A DNA stretch of 64,000 nt from JBEKUY01 sp049514555 (GCA_049514555.1 JBEKUY010000008.1:50534-114533); one strand, 5' to 3'. Numbered from the stretch's first letter, positions 1 through 9,326 are shown. Program-made: numbers and translations. The notes: a model not told the origin generated them from the sequence alone.

Positions 1-8
1 GGCAGGAT

Positions 9-35
9 CCCCACAGGTGCACCCGACCTGTGGGG
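9..35. repeat. Perfect 10-bp inverted repeat (hairpin)
   Basis: CCCCACAGGT (9-18) and ACCTGTGGGG (26-35) are exact reverse complements with a 7-nt loop. No T-run follows, so it is not a textbook terminator. It could be the end of an upstream transcript or an interspersed intergenic hairpin. No second copy was seen in the window. The rest of 36-127 holds no other feature I can support. Confidence 0.6.
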
Positions 36-127
36 CACCCACGCAATGCCAAGAGGGAGTGCAGCGAGACAGGGCAGGGTCGGTGTGCTACCGTTTGCGT
101 AGAGAGATGGAGCGGAACGGATAGCGA

Positions 128-2413
128 ATGAGGACGAGCCAAGCGGCGCGGTACGCGCGGTGGTCGGCGATGGCGGCCGGGGCGATCGCTGCAGTGACGC
201 TCGGCGTGTTTCTGCACCGGGCCTGGCTGGCACGACAGGAACGCAGACAGGCTCCGGCGCCGGCGCCGCCCAGCGTGGAACGGCTCTCCAGCGAGCTGAC
301 GTTTTCCAAGGTGGAGAAGGACCGGACGATCTTCACGGTGAAGGCTTCACGCTCGACCGAATTCAAGGCGAACGACGAAAACCTGCTGGAAGACGTCCAG
401 ATCACCATTTTCGGACGGGAAGGAACGCGGCACGACACCCTGCACACGCGAAGCTGCCAATACGAAAAAGATTCGGGCGAAATCCGCTGCGATGGCGAAG
501 TCCAGATCGATCTCCAGAGCGCCAAGGATGCGGCGCGGGCGGACGCCGCGACGCGCCGGGCACACGTGGAAACGCGCCGGGTGAGCTTCGATCGCAGTTC
601 CGGCGTGGCCCGGACGGATGAGAAAGTGACGTTCGCTTTTGCGAACTGCCAGGGCGAAGGCGTGGGCGTCAGCTATCGCTCGGGGGACGGGGTTCTCCGG
701 CTGGATAAGGACGTGAAGCTGTGGCTCAGACCCTCCGGAACGGCAGGAGCGAGCGAGGAAAAACAAGTCGAAGTGACGGGTTCCGGCCTCGAGTACCGGC
801 GCGATACGCGGAGGATGCAACTGGCGGGCCCCGTGCGGGCAGTGACGGAAAGCAGCGAGATGACCGCGGGAGAGATGGCGCTCGAACTGGACGCAAGTTT
901 CCGTCCACAGAAATTGGTGGCGCTCGCAGGGCGGGACGGCTCGCGGCCCCAGGCGCGGTCGACGCAGGCCAAAGGCGAGACGCAAATGGCGGCCGATGAG
1001 GTGGCGGCAGAGTTCCATACGGAAGGATGGCTGCAGGACATCGTCGCGACCGGGCGGGTGGAAGGGCAGTTCAAAGGCGAGAAGGGGAATGAAGATTTTC
1101 ATGCGGACAAGACACGGGCAAGCTTCTGGCCCAGGAGCGAGAGGTTGAAGGAAGTGGATGCCACGGGAAATGTGGCGCTCGAGGATAGCTGGCAGGGCGG
1201 GGTGCGCCGGAGGCTCGAGACGAATGCGTTGAAGGTGCTGTTCACGGAAGCGGGGAAGAACCGGGGATATCACGTCGAGTCGGCGGAAACGCTCGAGCCG
1301 GGCACGGTGGAATGGGCCGAAGCGGGAGAAAAGGGAGGGAAAGTTGTCACGCGCTTGAGCGGGGACGTGCTGAGGGCGCGATTTGCGGAGAAGGGACGCG
1401 CGCAACAGGTGGACGTCGTGAATCATGTCCAGGTGGAGCGGCGTGCCGAGGGGCAGCCAAACGAGACGGCGACGGCGCAAAGCGGTACGGCGAAATTCAA
1501 TAGGGACGGCAACTGGGCCCAGGTGGACTTGAAAGGAGATGTGCGGTTGGAGGAAGCGCCCGTGGGCCAGGCGGCGAACGGGCGCAGCGCGCGAGCGGAT
1601 GCAGCCACGTTTGTGCGCGCGACGCAGAGCGCAGCGCTCACGGGGAACGCCGTGGTGAGCGACGAGGCGGCGCGGACGACGGCGCGGCGGATCACGTTCG
1701 AGCAGGCCACCGGCGAAATCCGGGCCGAGGGCGGGGTGCGGACCACGGAAATGCAGGCGGGGCGCGGCGGAGTGGGCCTCGCGCCGCAGGCGGCCAATTT
1801 GTCGGCCGACCACCTGGAGGCGAATTCGCAAACGGGGCGCGCGGTGTACACGGGGCACGCGCGGCTATGGCAGGGGGACGCGGTCATCGAAGCGGATGCG
1901 ATCGAGCTGCTGAGGCCGGCGCGACAATTGAACGCCCGCGGGGGCGTGCGGGCGGAGTTCGCGCAGGCCGCACTCGCGCAGCAAACGGCGACGCAGCCGC
2001 AACGAGGCGCCACGTGGCGCGTCCGCGCGGGGACGCTGACGTATTGGGATGCGGATGGAAAGGCGCGCCTGGAAAAGAATGTGAGAGCAGAGTCGGCGGA
2101 AGGAGTGATCCAGGCGGAGGCGGTGGACCTGTATTTCACGCGGACCGCGGGGCAGGGGCAACAAGTAACGCGCGCGGTGGCCACCGGTGGAGTCGAGGTG
2201 CGGCAAGGCGACCGGCGCGCGACTGCGGAACGAGGAGAGTACACGGTCGCCGAAGGGAAATTCGTTTTGTCGGGCGGAAATCCGACCATTTTTGATGCCT
2301 CCAGCGGCACAACGACCGGGCGTCAATTGACCTTCTATAATGCGGATGATACGATCATCGTGGATTCCGAGCTGGGTTCGCGCACGTTGACGAAGCACCG
2401 AGTCGAGAAATGA
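128..2413 (+). CDS. LptC/OstA(LptA)-type lipopolysaccharide transport fusion protein
   Basis: This 761-aa protein has an N-terminal membrane anchor (about residues 12-32, Ala/Gly/Val-rich after a basic start) followed by an LptC-like beta domain and several OstA-like (LptA) beta-jellyroll repeats rich in short 'A.G.V' strands up to the C-terminus. LptC and LptA form the periplasmic beta bridge that carries LPS from the inner-membrane LptB2FG pump to LptD. Both are normally separate proteins of under 200 aa, so this is a fusion or an expanded form. The identity is supported by lptB starting 6 bp downstream. The ATG at 128 follows a GGAGCGG element 14-20 nt upstream. The family assignment is firm; the exact number of OstA repeats is not countable by eye. 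Confidence 0.85.
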   Translation: MRTSQAARYARWSAMAAGAIAAVTLGVFLHRAWLARQERRQAPAPAPPSVERLSSELTFSKVEKDRTIFTVKASRSTEFKANDENLLEDVQITIFGREGTRHDTLHTRSCQYEKDSGEIRCDGEVQIDLQSAKDAARADAATRRAHVETRRVSFDRSSGVARTDEKVTFAFANCQGEGVGVSYRSGDGVLRLDKDVKLWLRPSGTAGASEEKQVEVTGSGLEYRRDTRRMQLAGPVRAVTESSEMTAGEMALELDASFRPQKLVALAGRDGSRPQARSTQAKGETQMAADEVAAEFHTEGWLQDIVATGRVEGQFKGEKGNEDFHADKTRASFWPRSERLKEVDATGNVALEDSWQGGVRRRLETNALKVLFTEAGKNRGYHVESAETLEPGTVEWAEAGEKGGKVVTRLSGDVLRARFAEKGRAQQVDVVNHVQVERRAEGQPNETATAQSGTAKFNRDGNWAQVDLKGDVRLEEAPVGQAANGRSARADAATFVRATQSAALTGNAVVSDEAARTTARRITFEQATGEIRAEGGVRTTEMQAGRGGVGLAPQAANLSADHLEANSQTGRAVYTGHARLWQGDAVIEADAIELLRPARQLNARGGVRAEFAQAALAQQTATQPQRGATWRVRAGTLTYWDADGKARLEKNVRAESAEGVIQAEAVDLYFTRTAGQGQQVTRAVATGGVEVRQGDRRATAERGEYTVAEGKFVLSGGNPTIFDASSGTTTGRQLTFYNADDTIIVDSELGSRTLTKHRVEK

Positions 2414-2419
2414 CGAGGT

Positions 2420-3145
2420 ATGCAAAGGCTCCAAGGCGTCGAACTGAGCAAGTCGTATCGCGGACGGAAGGTTGTTGACGCCGTCGAGCTGGAGATCGGA
2501 CAGGGTGAAGTCGTTGGGCTGCTTGGGCCCAACGGCGCGGGAAAAACCACAACCTTCTACATCCTGGTCGGTCTGGCCCGGCCCGATATAGGCCGCGTTC
2601 TTCTGAACGGCGACGACATCACGGACCTTCCCATGTATCTCCGGGCCCGCAGCGGCATCAGTTACCTTCCGCAGGAACCTTCCGTATTTCGCCAACTGAC
2701 AGTGGAGGAAAACCTTCTGGCGGTGCTCGAAACTCTGCCGATGACCGCGGAGCAGCAGCGCGACCGGCTCGAGGAGTTGCTGGCGAAGATGGGACTCGAG
2801 GCGATACGCGACCACCGGGCGCACACGCTTTCCGGCGGAGAGCGGCGGCGGCTTGAGATTGCCCGATCGCTGACGCTCGACCCGAGCTTCATCCTCCTGG
2901 ACGAGCCCTTCTCGGGGATCGATCCACTGACCGTGAAGGACTTGCAGGAGACCATACGGGAGCTGAGCAAGTCGGGGATCGGGGTGCTGATGACCGACCA
3001 CAACGTGCGCGAAACTCTGAACGTGACGGATCGGGCGTATATCATTAATCACGGGAAAGTTTTTCGCGCGGGCAGACCCGTGGATTTGAGCAATGATCCG
3101 GAGGTGCGGCGCGTATATCTGGGCGATCACTTCCGCCTGAATTGA
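2420..3145 (+). CDS. lptB: LPS export ABC transporter ATP-binding protein LptB
   Basis: This 241-aa ABC ATPase has Walker A GPNGAGKTT (residues 36-44), a Q-loop region PQEPSVF typical of LptB, the signature LSGGERRR, Walker B FILLDEPF and the switch histidine in MTDHNVRET. LptB dimers power extraction of LPS from the inner membrane through LptFG and hand it to LptC/LptA. The gene starts 6 bp after the LptC/OstA fusion and precedes rpoN, as in the widespread lptC-lptA-lptB-rpoN order of diderm bacteria. The lptF and lptG genes are not in this window. The length is standard for the family. Confidence 0.95.
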   Translation: MQRLQGVELSKSYRGRKVVDAVELEIGQGEVVGLLGPNGAGKTTTFYILVGLARPDIGRVLLNGDDITDLPMYLRARSGISYLPQEPSVFRQLTVEENLLAVLETLPMTAEQQRDRLEELLAKMGLEAIRDHRAHTLSGGERRRLEIARSLTLDPSFILLDEPFSGIDPLTVKDLQETIRELSKSGIGVLMTDHNVRETLNVTDRAYIINHGKVFRAGRPVDLSNDPEVRRVYLGDHFRLN

Positions 3146-3181
3146 GCGGGTCCCGAGAGGGCCGGGGCGAATCAAGAGACC

Positions 3182-4624
3182 ATGAGCTGGCAAGGCCTCA
3201 AACTGAACCTGAAGGTCACGCAGAAGCAGATTCTGACGCCGGGCCTGGTGCAGATGGTCAGCGTGCTTCAGCTGAACCGGCTGGAACTGCGCGAAATGAT
3301 CAATCAGGAGATGATCGCGAACCCGGTGCTCGAAGAGCTGACCGAAGAAAACTCCGCTTCGGACGATTACAGCGACGAGACCTTCCTCAAGGCGGAGACG
3401 GAGAAGGTGCCGGAGACGGAAGCGGCGAATCCGTTCGACGAGTTCGACTTCGGGTCGTTCTTCAACCGCTACCTGGATACCGGCGGCGACGGCGGGCAAT
3501 CGCAAGAGCGGGAAATCTCCGAGAAACCATCATTCGAGAAATTCCTATCCTCCCCGCGCGGGCTGAGCGACCACCTGATGTGGCAATTGAGCCTGACCGT
3601 TTGCAACGACACGGTGGGAGAGATCGCGGAGAACATCATCGGGAACCTCGACGAGAACGGGTACCTGACCGCGTCGCCTGAGGAACTCACTCAGGAGGGG
3701 AAGTATTCGCTCGAGGACGTTGAGGAAGCATTGGCGGTCGTCCAGGAATTCGACCCACTGGGCGTGGGGGCGCGAGACCTGCGGGAATCGCTGCTGCTGC
3801 AACTGAAGACCCTCGACCCCCAGAACCAGCTCGCCCAACAGATCGTCTCCGAGTACCTGAAACAGGTGCAAACCAACCAGTTGAAGGAGATCGCCCGGGC
3901 GCTGAACCGGCCGGTGGAGCTCGTGAAGCGCGCGGTGGACGTCATCAAGAAGCTCGATCCGCGGCCTGGTCTGCGATACAACAAGACCGAGCCGCGGCTG
4001 GTCGAGCCGGACGTGTACTTCCGCAAGGTGGATGACTTGTGGCAGGTGTTCCTGAACGAGGACGACATGCCGCAGCTGCGGCTGAGCCCGACCTACCGGC
4101 GCCTGCTGGCGCGCGACGCGGCGGACCGCGATGTGCGGAATTACGTGAAGGAACGGTTCACCGCGGCAATCCAGCTCATGAAGAACATCGAGCAGAGAAA
4201 GCACACGATCCTGCGCGTCTGCCAGTCCATCATCGCGCGGCAGGGCGAGTTTCTCGACCACGGGCCTGACCACCTGAAGCCGATGATGATCAAGGAAGTG
4301 GCGGAAGAGGTGGGAGTGCATCCCTCGACGGTGAGCCGGGCAGTGGCCAGCAAGTACGCGCACACGCCGCAGGGTGTGCTCGAGCTGCGGTCTTTCTTCT
4401 CCGAGGCGGTGAACGGGCCGGAGGGCGGCGGGATGTCCCTGCAGACGCTGAAGCGGCTGGTGAAGAAGATGATCGAGGAAGAAGATACCGCCAAGCCGCT
4501 GACCGACGAGCAGATTGCCAAGAAGCTGGATGAGGCCGGCATCCACGTGACCCGGCGCACCGTGGCGAAGTACCGCGAAGACATGCGCATTCCCAGCACC
4601 CACCAGCGGCGAGTGAAGGCCTAG
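3182..4624 (+). CDS. rpoN: RNA polymerase sigma-54 factor RpoN
   Basis: This 480-aa protein has the three regions of sigma-54. The N-terminal Gln/Leu-rich region I (KLNLKVTQKQILTPGLVQMV, residues 6-25) contacts enhancer-binding proteins. An acidic region II follows (about 58-100). The core-binding/DNA-binding region III ends with the RpoN box RRTVAKYR (about 458-465), which reads the -24 element. It directs transcription from -24/-12 promoters and needs AAA+ activators. It lies 36 bp after lptB and 12 bp before rapZ. The hpf and ptsN genes that usually separate rpoN from rapZ in proteobacteria are missing. Confidence 0.97.
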   Translation: MSWQGLKLNLKVTQKQILTPGLVQMVSVLQLNRLELREMINQEMIANPVLEELTEENSASDDYSDETFLKAETEKVPETEAANPFDEFDFGSFFNRYLDTGGDGGQSQEREISEKPSFEKFLSSPRGLSDHLMWQLSLTVCNDTVGEIAENIIGNLDENGYLTASPEELTQEGKYSLEDVEEALAVVQEFDPLGVGARDLRESLLLQLKTLDPQNQLAQQIVSEYLKQVQTNQLKEIARALNRPVELVKRAVDVIKKLDPRPGLRYNKTEPRLVEPDVYFRKVDDLWQVFLNEDDMPQLRLSPTYRRLLARDAADRDVRNYVKERFTAAIQLMKNIEQRKHTILRVCQSIIARQGEFLDHGPDHLKPMMIKEVAEEVGVHPSTVSRAVASKYAHTPQGVLELRSFFSEAVNGPEGGGMSLQTLKRLVKKMIEEEDTAKPLTDEQIAKKLDEAGIHVTRRTVAKYREDMRIPSTHQRRVKA

Positions 4625-4636
4625 GACGCGCGCGGC

Positions 4637-5512
4637 GTGAAGCAGGAGCCCAGACGCGGCGCGCGGCAACTCGTCATCCTCACCGGACTCTCCGGATCGG
4701 GCAAGAGCACTATCCTCCGGGCGTTCGAGGACATGGGCTTCTACTGCGTGGATAACCTTCCGGTCGATCTGATCCCCATGTTTGCGGAAATTCATTCCCA
4801 GAGCATAGGGGAATACGCCCGGGCGGCGCTCCTGGTGGACGCGCGTGAGGGTACGCAACTCGAGAAGCTGCCTCCGCTCTACCGGGCCCTGCGCAAAGAC
4901 CATCCGATCACTCTGGTGTACATCGATGCCAGCGAGGAGGCGCTGCTGCGGCGGTACAGCGAGACGCGGCGGCCGCACCCCCTGAGCCAGGATCGCTCGG
5001 TGCGGGAGGCGCTACGGCGGGAGCGGGCGCTGATGGAGCCGATCAAGAAAGTGGCGGACGTGGTGATTGATACGTCAAAGTTCAACGTGCACGAGCTGCG
5101 CCAGTTTGTGACGGACCGGTTCAAGAATCCGGACCAGCGGCCGCTGATGGTCTCGGTGGTGAGCTTCGGGTATCGGTACGGGGTGCCGGGAGACGCCGAT
5201 CTGGTGTTCGACGTGCGCTTTCTGCCGAACCCGTATTTCATCGCCAAGCTGAGGAAATTCTCCGGGAAGGATGCACGGGTGGTGCGCTTCCTTCGGTCGT
5301 TCCGGCAGACCGGGGAGTTTTTGAAGCGCGTGGGGGAGTTGCTGCTGTACCTGCTACCGCATTTCATCCGGGAGGGAAAGAGTTACTTGACGATCGCGAT
5401 TGGGTGCACGGGTGGCAGGCACCGGTCGGTGATGGTGGCGGAAGCTCTGGCCAAGGCGCTGGCGCGGCGGGGATATTCGGCGCGGCCCACGCATCGCGAC
5501 ATCGACAAGTGA
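4637..5512 (+). CDS. rapZ: RNase adapter protein RapZ (YvcJ-family P-loop protein)
   Basis: This 291-aa protein starts at GTG 4637. The N-terminal P-loop GLSGSGKST (residues 17-25) is followed by the family's FYCVDNLP segment. The C-terminal domain carries the characteristic SFGYRYG and GCTGGRHRSV motifs. In enterobacteria RapZ delivers the small RNA GlmZ to RNase E and senses glucosamine-6-phosphate; in Firmicutes the homologue YvcJ binds and hydrolyses nucleotides. The target in this organism is unknown because GlmZ is enterobacterial. It follows rpoN by 12 bp and is probably co-transcribed with it. Confidence 0.95.
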   Translation: MKQEPRRGARQLVILTGLSGSGKSTILRAFEDMGFYCVDNLPVDLIPMFAEIHSQSIGEYARAALLVDAREGTQLEKLPPLYRALRKDHPITLVYIDASEEALLRRYSETRRPHPLSQDRSVREALRRERALMEPIKKVADVVIDTSKFNVHELRQFVTDRFKNPDQRPLMVSVVSFGYRYGVPGDADLVFDVRFLPNPYFIAKLRKFSGKDARVVRFLRSFRQTGEFLKRVGELLLYLLPHFIREGKSYLTIAIGCTGGRHRSVMVAEALAKALARRGYSARPTHRDIDK

Positions 5513-5521
5513 AGGTCCAAC

Positions 5522-5545
5522 GCGCGCCCAGTGATGAGGGCGCGC
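5522..5545. terminator. 8-bp GC hairpin after rapZ, possible terminator
   Basis: GCGCGCCC (5522-5529) pairs perfectly with GGGCGCGC (5538-5545) around an 8-nt loop, 10 bp after the rapZ stop. No U-run follows, so intrinsic termination would be weak. Position between an operon end and a promoter supports a boundary role. Confidence 0.4.
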
Positions 5546-5548
5546 AAC

Positions 5549-5577
5549 TTGACAACGGGGCGCGCTGTCCATACGGT
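5549..5577 (+). promoter_or_regulatory. Candidate sigma-70 promoter for the MsbA-like exporter
   Basis: TTGACA (5549-5554) and TACGGT (5572-5577) are separated by 17 bp, 35 bp before the ATG at 5613. The -35 is a perfect consensus; the -10 is poor (three of six). It lies directly after a hairpin that may end the rapZ operon. Confidence 0.4.
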
Positions 5578-5612
5578 TAGATGCGCTGAATTCCCCGGGA
5601 AGCACGGAGACG

Positions 5613-7496
5613 ATGCCCGCATTCCTCTCCACGAACCTGCGAAAGCTGCTGAGTTACATTCGGCCGTACTGGCTGCGGACGGCAGTGGGGATCATACTCA
5701 CCGCATACGCGGCGGCCGCGCTTGGACTGGTGGTGCTGATGGTCAAGCCCGCCTTGGACCAAGTGCTCACACCATCGGTGTTCGGCTCGAGTCTTCCACT
5801 CGTCAAGTTGCCGTGGAATGATCATGTCATCGATCTGAGCGCATTTTTCCCGAAGAGCATTCACAATGTTTGGACAATTTTTACGTTCTCCTTGTTGTTT
5901 CTCTTTCTGACGAAGGCCGTAGCCGAGTACTTTGGGGCCACGCAGATCCAGTACGCCGGACAAGCCGCGGTGACTGACCTGCGAAACAAGGTTTACACGA
6001 AACTACTTCGGCAGCCGATCGGGTTCTTTCGAGACAACGCGACGGGGCGCCTGATCTCGGTGACGATCAACGACGTGGAGAAGGCCCGGACGGCGCTTTC
6101 TGAGTTTCTGGCGGATTTCTTCCGACAAGGGTTCACCTTGGTCGCTTTGGTCGCCGTACTGGTAGCCCTCAAGTGGCAGATGGCGTTAGCGTCGGCCGTG
6201 TTGTTGCCGCTGGTGATCTTGCCGGTAGGAAAATTCGGGCGAAAGATCCGGAAGTCGAGCGAGAAGAGCCAAACGCGTTTGGCAGACCTGGGCCAGATTC
6301 TGGAGGAGACGTTCACGGGAAACCGCGTGGTGAAAGCCTTCGGGATGGAGGCGTTCGAGATCGGGAAATTCCAGGAAGCGGCACAGCGGCTTCTGCGGGA
6401 GAACATGAGGTGGGTGCGCGCGGCGGTGGCCACGCCGCCCCTGATGGACGTGCTTGGCGCGATGGTGATTCCGTTAATCCTGTTGTACGCGCGCGGGCAG
6501 ATACAGCACCATCAGATGACGACCGGGGCTTTCTCCGCCTTCGTTGTCGCGCTACTCAGCGCGTACACTCCACTGAAAAGGATCGGATACATCTACCAAC
6601 AGTTCCGGATGGCTGAAGGGGCGACGACGCAAGTGTTTTCGTTTCTCGACCTCGAAGAGGAGGTGACGAACCAGGCGGGAGCCAAGTTCCTCGATCCGTT
6701 TGAACAAGAGATCGTGCTCGATAACGTGAGCTTCTCTTACGACTCGACGCCCGTGCTGCAGGGCGTCCAACTAGAGGTTCGGAAGGGTGAAGTCGTCGCC
6801 ATCGTAGGTTCGAGCGGCGCGGGGAAGACCACGCTGGTGAATCTGCTGCCGCGGTTTTACGATGTGACCGGCGGCGCGGTGCGAATCGACGGAACCGACG
6901 TGCGCGACGTAACGTTGCGGTCCTTGCGCGGACAGATTGCCGTGGTGACGCAGGAAAACATCCTGTTCAACGATACGGTGTGGAACAACATCTGTTACGG
7001 CCAGCCTCGCATGCCGCAGGAGCGCGTGGTGGAAGCGGCGCGGACAGCGCTGGCGCACGACTTCATCATGGAACTGCCTCAGGGGTATCAGACGATCCTT
7101 GGCGAGCGCGGGCAGGGGCTTTCGGGCGGCCAGCGGCAGCGAATCGCCATCGCGCGGGCCATCCTGAAGAACTCGCCGATCCTGATTCTGGACGAGGCCA
7201 CGTCGGAGCTGGACACGGAGTCGGAAATGCTGGTGCAGAAGGCGCTCGCAAACTTGATCGTGGGACGCACGGTGTTCGTGATCGCTCACCGGCTTTCGAC
7301 GATCCGGCGCGCGGACAAGATTGTGGTGCTCGAGGACGGGCAGATCCGCGAATCGGGCACGCATGCGGAGCTATTGGCGCAAGGAGGCACTTACGCGCGG
7401 CTGTACGACTTGCAGTTCGCCGAGGACGAAGGCCCGACCGCGACCCGCACCCCCATCGCGACGGAGACTCCGGCGCCGCAAGGGATGGAGCAATGA
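5613..7496 (+). CDS. ABC exporter, fused permease-ATPase, MsbA-like
   Basis: This 627-aa half-transporter has an N-terminal six-helix membrane domain (about residues 20-330). The C-terminal nucleotide-binding domain has Walker A GSSGAGKTT (about residue 400), signature LSGGQRQR, Walker B ILILDEATSELD and an H-loop in IAHRLST. It works as a homodimer or heterodimer. MsbA-type pumps flip lipid A-core across the inner membrane, which would fit the LPS-transport genes in the same cluster, but many lipid and drug exporters look alike, so the substrate is inferred. The stop overlaps the yicC start (ATGA, 7493-7496), implying translational coupling. Confidence 0.85.
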   Translation: MPAFLSTNLRKLLSYIRPYWLRTAVGIILTAYAAAALGLVVLMVKPALDQVLTPSVFGSSLPLVKLPWNDHVIDLSAFFPKSIHNVWTIFTFSLLFLFLTKAVAEYFGATQIQYAGQAAVTDLRNKVYTKLLRQPIGFFRDNATGRLISVTINDVEKARTALSEFLADFFRQGFTLVALVAVLVALKWQMALASAVLLPLVILPVGKFGRKIRKSSEKSQTRLADLGQILEETFTGNRVVKAFGMEAFEIGKFQEAAQRLLRENMRWVRAAVATPPLMDVLGAMVIPLILLYARGQIQHHQMTTGAFSAFVVALLSAYTPLKRIGYIYQQFRMAEGATTQVFSFLDLEEEVTNQAGAKFLDPFEQEIVLDNVSFSYDSTPVLQGVQLEVRKGEVVAIVGSSGAGKTTLVNLLPRFYDVTGGAVRIDGTDVRDVTLRSLRGQIAVVTQENILFNDTVWNNICYGQPRMPQERVVEAARTALAHDFIMELPQGYQTILGERGQGLSGGQRQRIAIARAILKNSPILILDEATSELDTESEMLVQKALANLIVGRTVFVIAHRLSTIRRADKIVVLEDGQIRESGTHAELLAQGGTYARLYDLQFAEDEGPTATRTPIATETPAPQGMEQ

Positions 7497-8458
7497 GTCC
7501 GGCCGAGAACACGGGACGCAAACTGGCAGGCGGTGCGCAGAGATCGGCATGCCTTTCGATGACGGGCTACGCGCAGGCGCGCACCGAGTACAACGGCTGG
7601 GGAATCCGCATCAGCCTGCGAAGCGTGAACCACAAGTTTCTGGATTTGCGCGTGCGGTTGCCGGAAGGGTTCGAGATGTTTGAGCCGCGGCTGCGGCAGG
7701 TGGCGCGAGAGCGAATCCGGCGCGGGCACGTCGAGGTGATGGTCGCGGCGGACGCGGCCGGTGCGTCGGCGGTCAAGGTCAACCGAGCGCTGGCGGAAGC
7801 CTACCTGCGTGAGGCGGAGGAGCTGCGCCGGGAAATGCATCTTGGGAACGAACCGGACGTGGTGGCAATTCTGAGATTGCCTGGGGTGGTTGCGGGAAGT
7901 GCGTTGGCGATTCCGGAGGACGAGGAGGAGCAGGAAAAGCTCGGAGTGGAACTGGCGGCGTGCCTGGAAATGGCCATCGCGCGGCTCGACGAGATGAGGC
8001 GGCACGAAGGTGCGCACCTGGCCGAAGAGATGCTTGGAAGGCTCGCGGAAATTGCGGAGCACGCGGCGAAAATCGAGAGCAAGGCGGAAACGGCGCGACC
8101 CGCGTATGCCAAGCACCTGGAGGCGCGGCTGAAAGAGATCGCCGGGGCTGTGGGCGTGGACCCGACGCGGGTGGCGCAGGAAGCAGCCATCCTGGCCGAG
8201 CGCGGCGACGTGAGCGAAGAACTCTCCCGACTGAAAAGCCATGTGGCGCAGTTCGGAAGGCTGCTGCAGGGGGCGGGTTCCGCCGGAGAGCTCGGCAAGA
8301 AGCTGGATTTCCTGCTGCAGGAGATGCAACGGGAGGCCAACACGCTGATGGCCAAGTCGCCGGGTGTTGAGGCGCAGGGACTGGCCATCACCGACCTCGG
8401 CCTGGAGATCAAGTCGGAGATCGAGAAGCTGCGAGAACAGGTGCAGAACGTCGAATGA
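7493..8458 (+). CDS. yicC: YicC/YloC family endoribonuclease
   Basis: This 321-aa protein has a start at ATG 7493 overlapping the exporter stop. It contains the family hallmark SMTGYAQA (residues 22-29), the segment LRSVNHKFLDLRVRLP, and a C-terminal GKKLDFLLQEMQREANTL motif followed by a conserved tail. YicC proteins are metal-dependent endoribonucleases that in E. coli promote decay of the small RNA RyhB. The 20-residue stretch before the usual 'SMTGY' start is unusual, but no better start with a ribosome-binding site is visible. It precedes gmk and rpoZ, a conserved order across many phyla. Confidence 0.93.
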   Translation: MSPAENTGRKLAGGAQRSACLSMTGYAQARTEYNGWGIRISLRSVNHKFLDLRVRLPEGFEMFEPRLRQVARERIRRGHVEVMVAADAAGASAVKVNRALAEAYLREAEELRREMHLGNEPDVVAILRLPGVVAGSALAIPEDEEEQEKLGVELAACLEMAIARLDEMRRHEGAHLAEEMLGRLAEIAEHAAKIESKAETARPAYAKHLEARLKEIAGAVGVDPTRVAQEAAILAERGDVSEELSRLKSHVAQFGRLLQGAGSAGELGKKLDFLLQEMQREANTLMAKSPGVEAQGLAITDLGLEIKSEIEKLREQVQNVE

Positions 8459-9102
8459 GCGGAGAAAGCGGAACAGAGTCGCTGGTCTTTATCGTTTCGG
8501 GTCCGTCGGGCTCGGGGAAGTCAACTCTGGTGCAGCAGGTGCTCGACCTGCCGGGGACGATGCCCTCGATCTCCGTCACGACGCGGTTCCCGCGTTCGGC
8601 TGAGAGCACCGGGAAATGTTATCATTTCGTCAGCGATGCGGAATTCGAGCGGATGATCGCGCGCGGGGAATTCCTGGAACACGCGCGAGTGTTCGGCAAA
8701 TACGCGTATGGGACGCCGCGGCGGTGGCTCGACGAAGCTCAGGCGAAGGGGCTCGACCTGGTGCTGGAGATCGACGTGCAGGGCGCAGCCCAGGTGAAGG
8801 AGAAGCTGCCGGGCGCAGTGGCCATTTTCATTTTGCCGCCGTCGCGCAAGGAACTCGAGCGGCGCCTGCGGGAGCGCGGGCAGGATTCTGACGAAGAGAT
8901 TGCGCGGCGATTGGCGAAGGCACGCGAAGAGATTCTGGCGTTTAACCGGTTCTACGATTACTGCGTCGTGAACGACGACGTCACCCGGGCTGGGCGCGAA
9001 GTGCAGGCGATTGTGACCGCAGTGCGCTGCGGGAGCGCGCGCAACCGGAAGCGAGTGGAGGACCTGCTCGCGTCGTTCGGAGGATCGAGTGGAAATGGCT
9101 GA
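8455..9102 (+). CDS. gmk: Guanylate kinase
   Basis: This 215-aa protein phosphorylates GMP to GDP with ATP. It has the P-loop GPSGSGKST (residues 16-24), the GMP-binding segment SVTTRFPR and the Y-HFVS motif, a lid region with R..RG..S.E, and a C-terminal NDDV loop. Its ATG overlaps the yicC TGA (ATGA), and rpoZ begins inside its last codons. The gmk-rpoZ pairing is widely conserved and links guanine nucleotide supply with RNA polymerase. Confidence 0.97.
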   Translation: MSGESGTESLVFIVSGPSGSGKSTLVQQVLDLPGTMPSISVTTRFPRSAESTGKCYHFVSDAEFERMIARGEFLEHARVFGKYAYGTPRRWLDEAQAKGLDLVLEIDVQGAAQVKEKLPGAVAIFILPPSRKELERRLRERGQDSDEEIARRLAKAREEILAFNRFYDYCVVNDDVTRAGREVQAIVTAVRCGSARNRKRVEDLLASFGGSSGNG

Positions 9103-9319
9103 GACCAAAGTTCCGCAAAACCAGTTTGCCTACGTAGTGGTGGCGTCGCGGCGCGCACGCCAGTTGATGGCCGGAGCGCCGCCGATGGTGGACAATCCGC
9201 GGACGCTCAAGGCTACGCGGCTGGCTATGGAAGAGCTGGATCAGAGTGTGCTGGAGTACGAATACCCAGGAGCTCCCGGGCCCGGGGAAGACAAGGAAGG
9301 CAAGCGGCGCAAGGGATAA
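9095..9319 (+). CDS. rpoZ: RNA polymerase omega subunit
   Basis: This 74-aa protein follows gmk and overlaps it by 8 bp. It has the N-terminal NQFAYVVVASRRARQL segment and the central helix LKATRLAMEEL that match omega, which helps fold and assemble the beta-prime subunit. A GTG at 9089 is in frame, but the ribosome-binding site GGAGGA (9079-9084) sits 10 nt before ATG 9095 and only 4 nt before the GTG, so ATG is chosen. The C-terminus is short and charged, as usual. Confidence 0.9.
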   Translation: MAETKVPQNQFAYVVVASRRARQLMAGAPPMVDNPRTLKATRLAMEELDQSVLEYEYPGAPGPGEDKEGKRRKG

Positions 9320-9326
9320 CGGCGGA

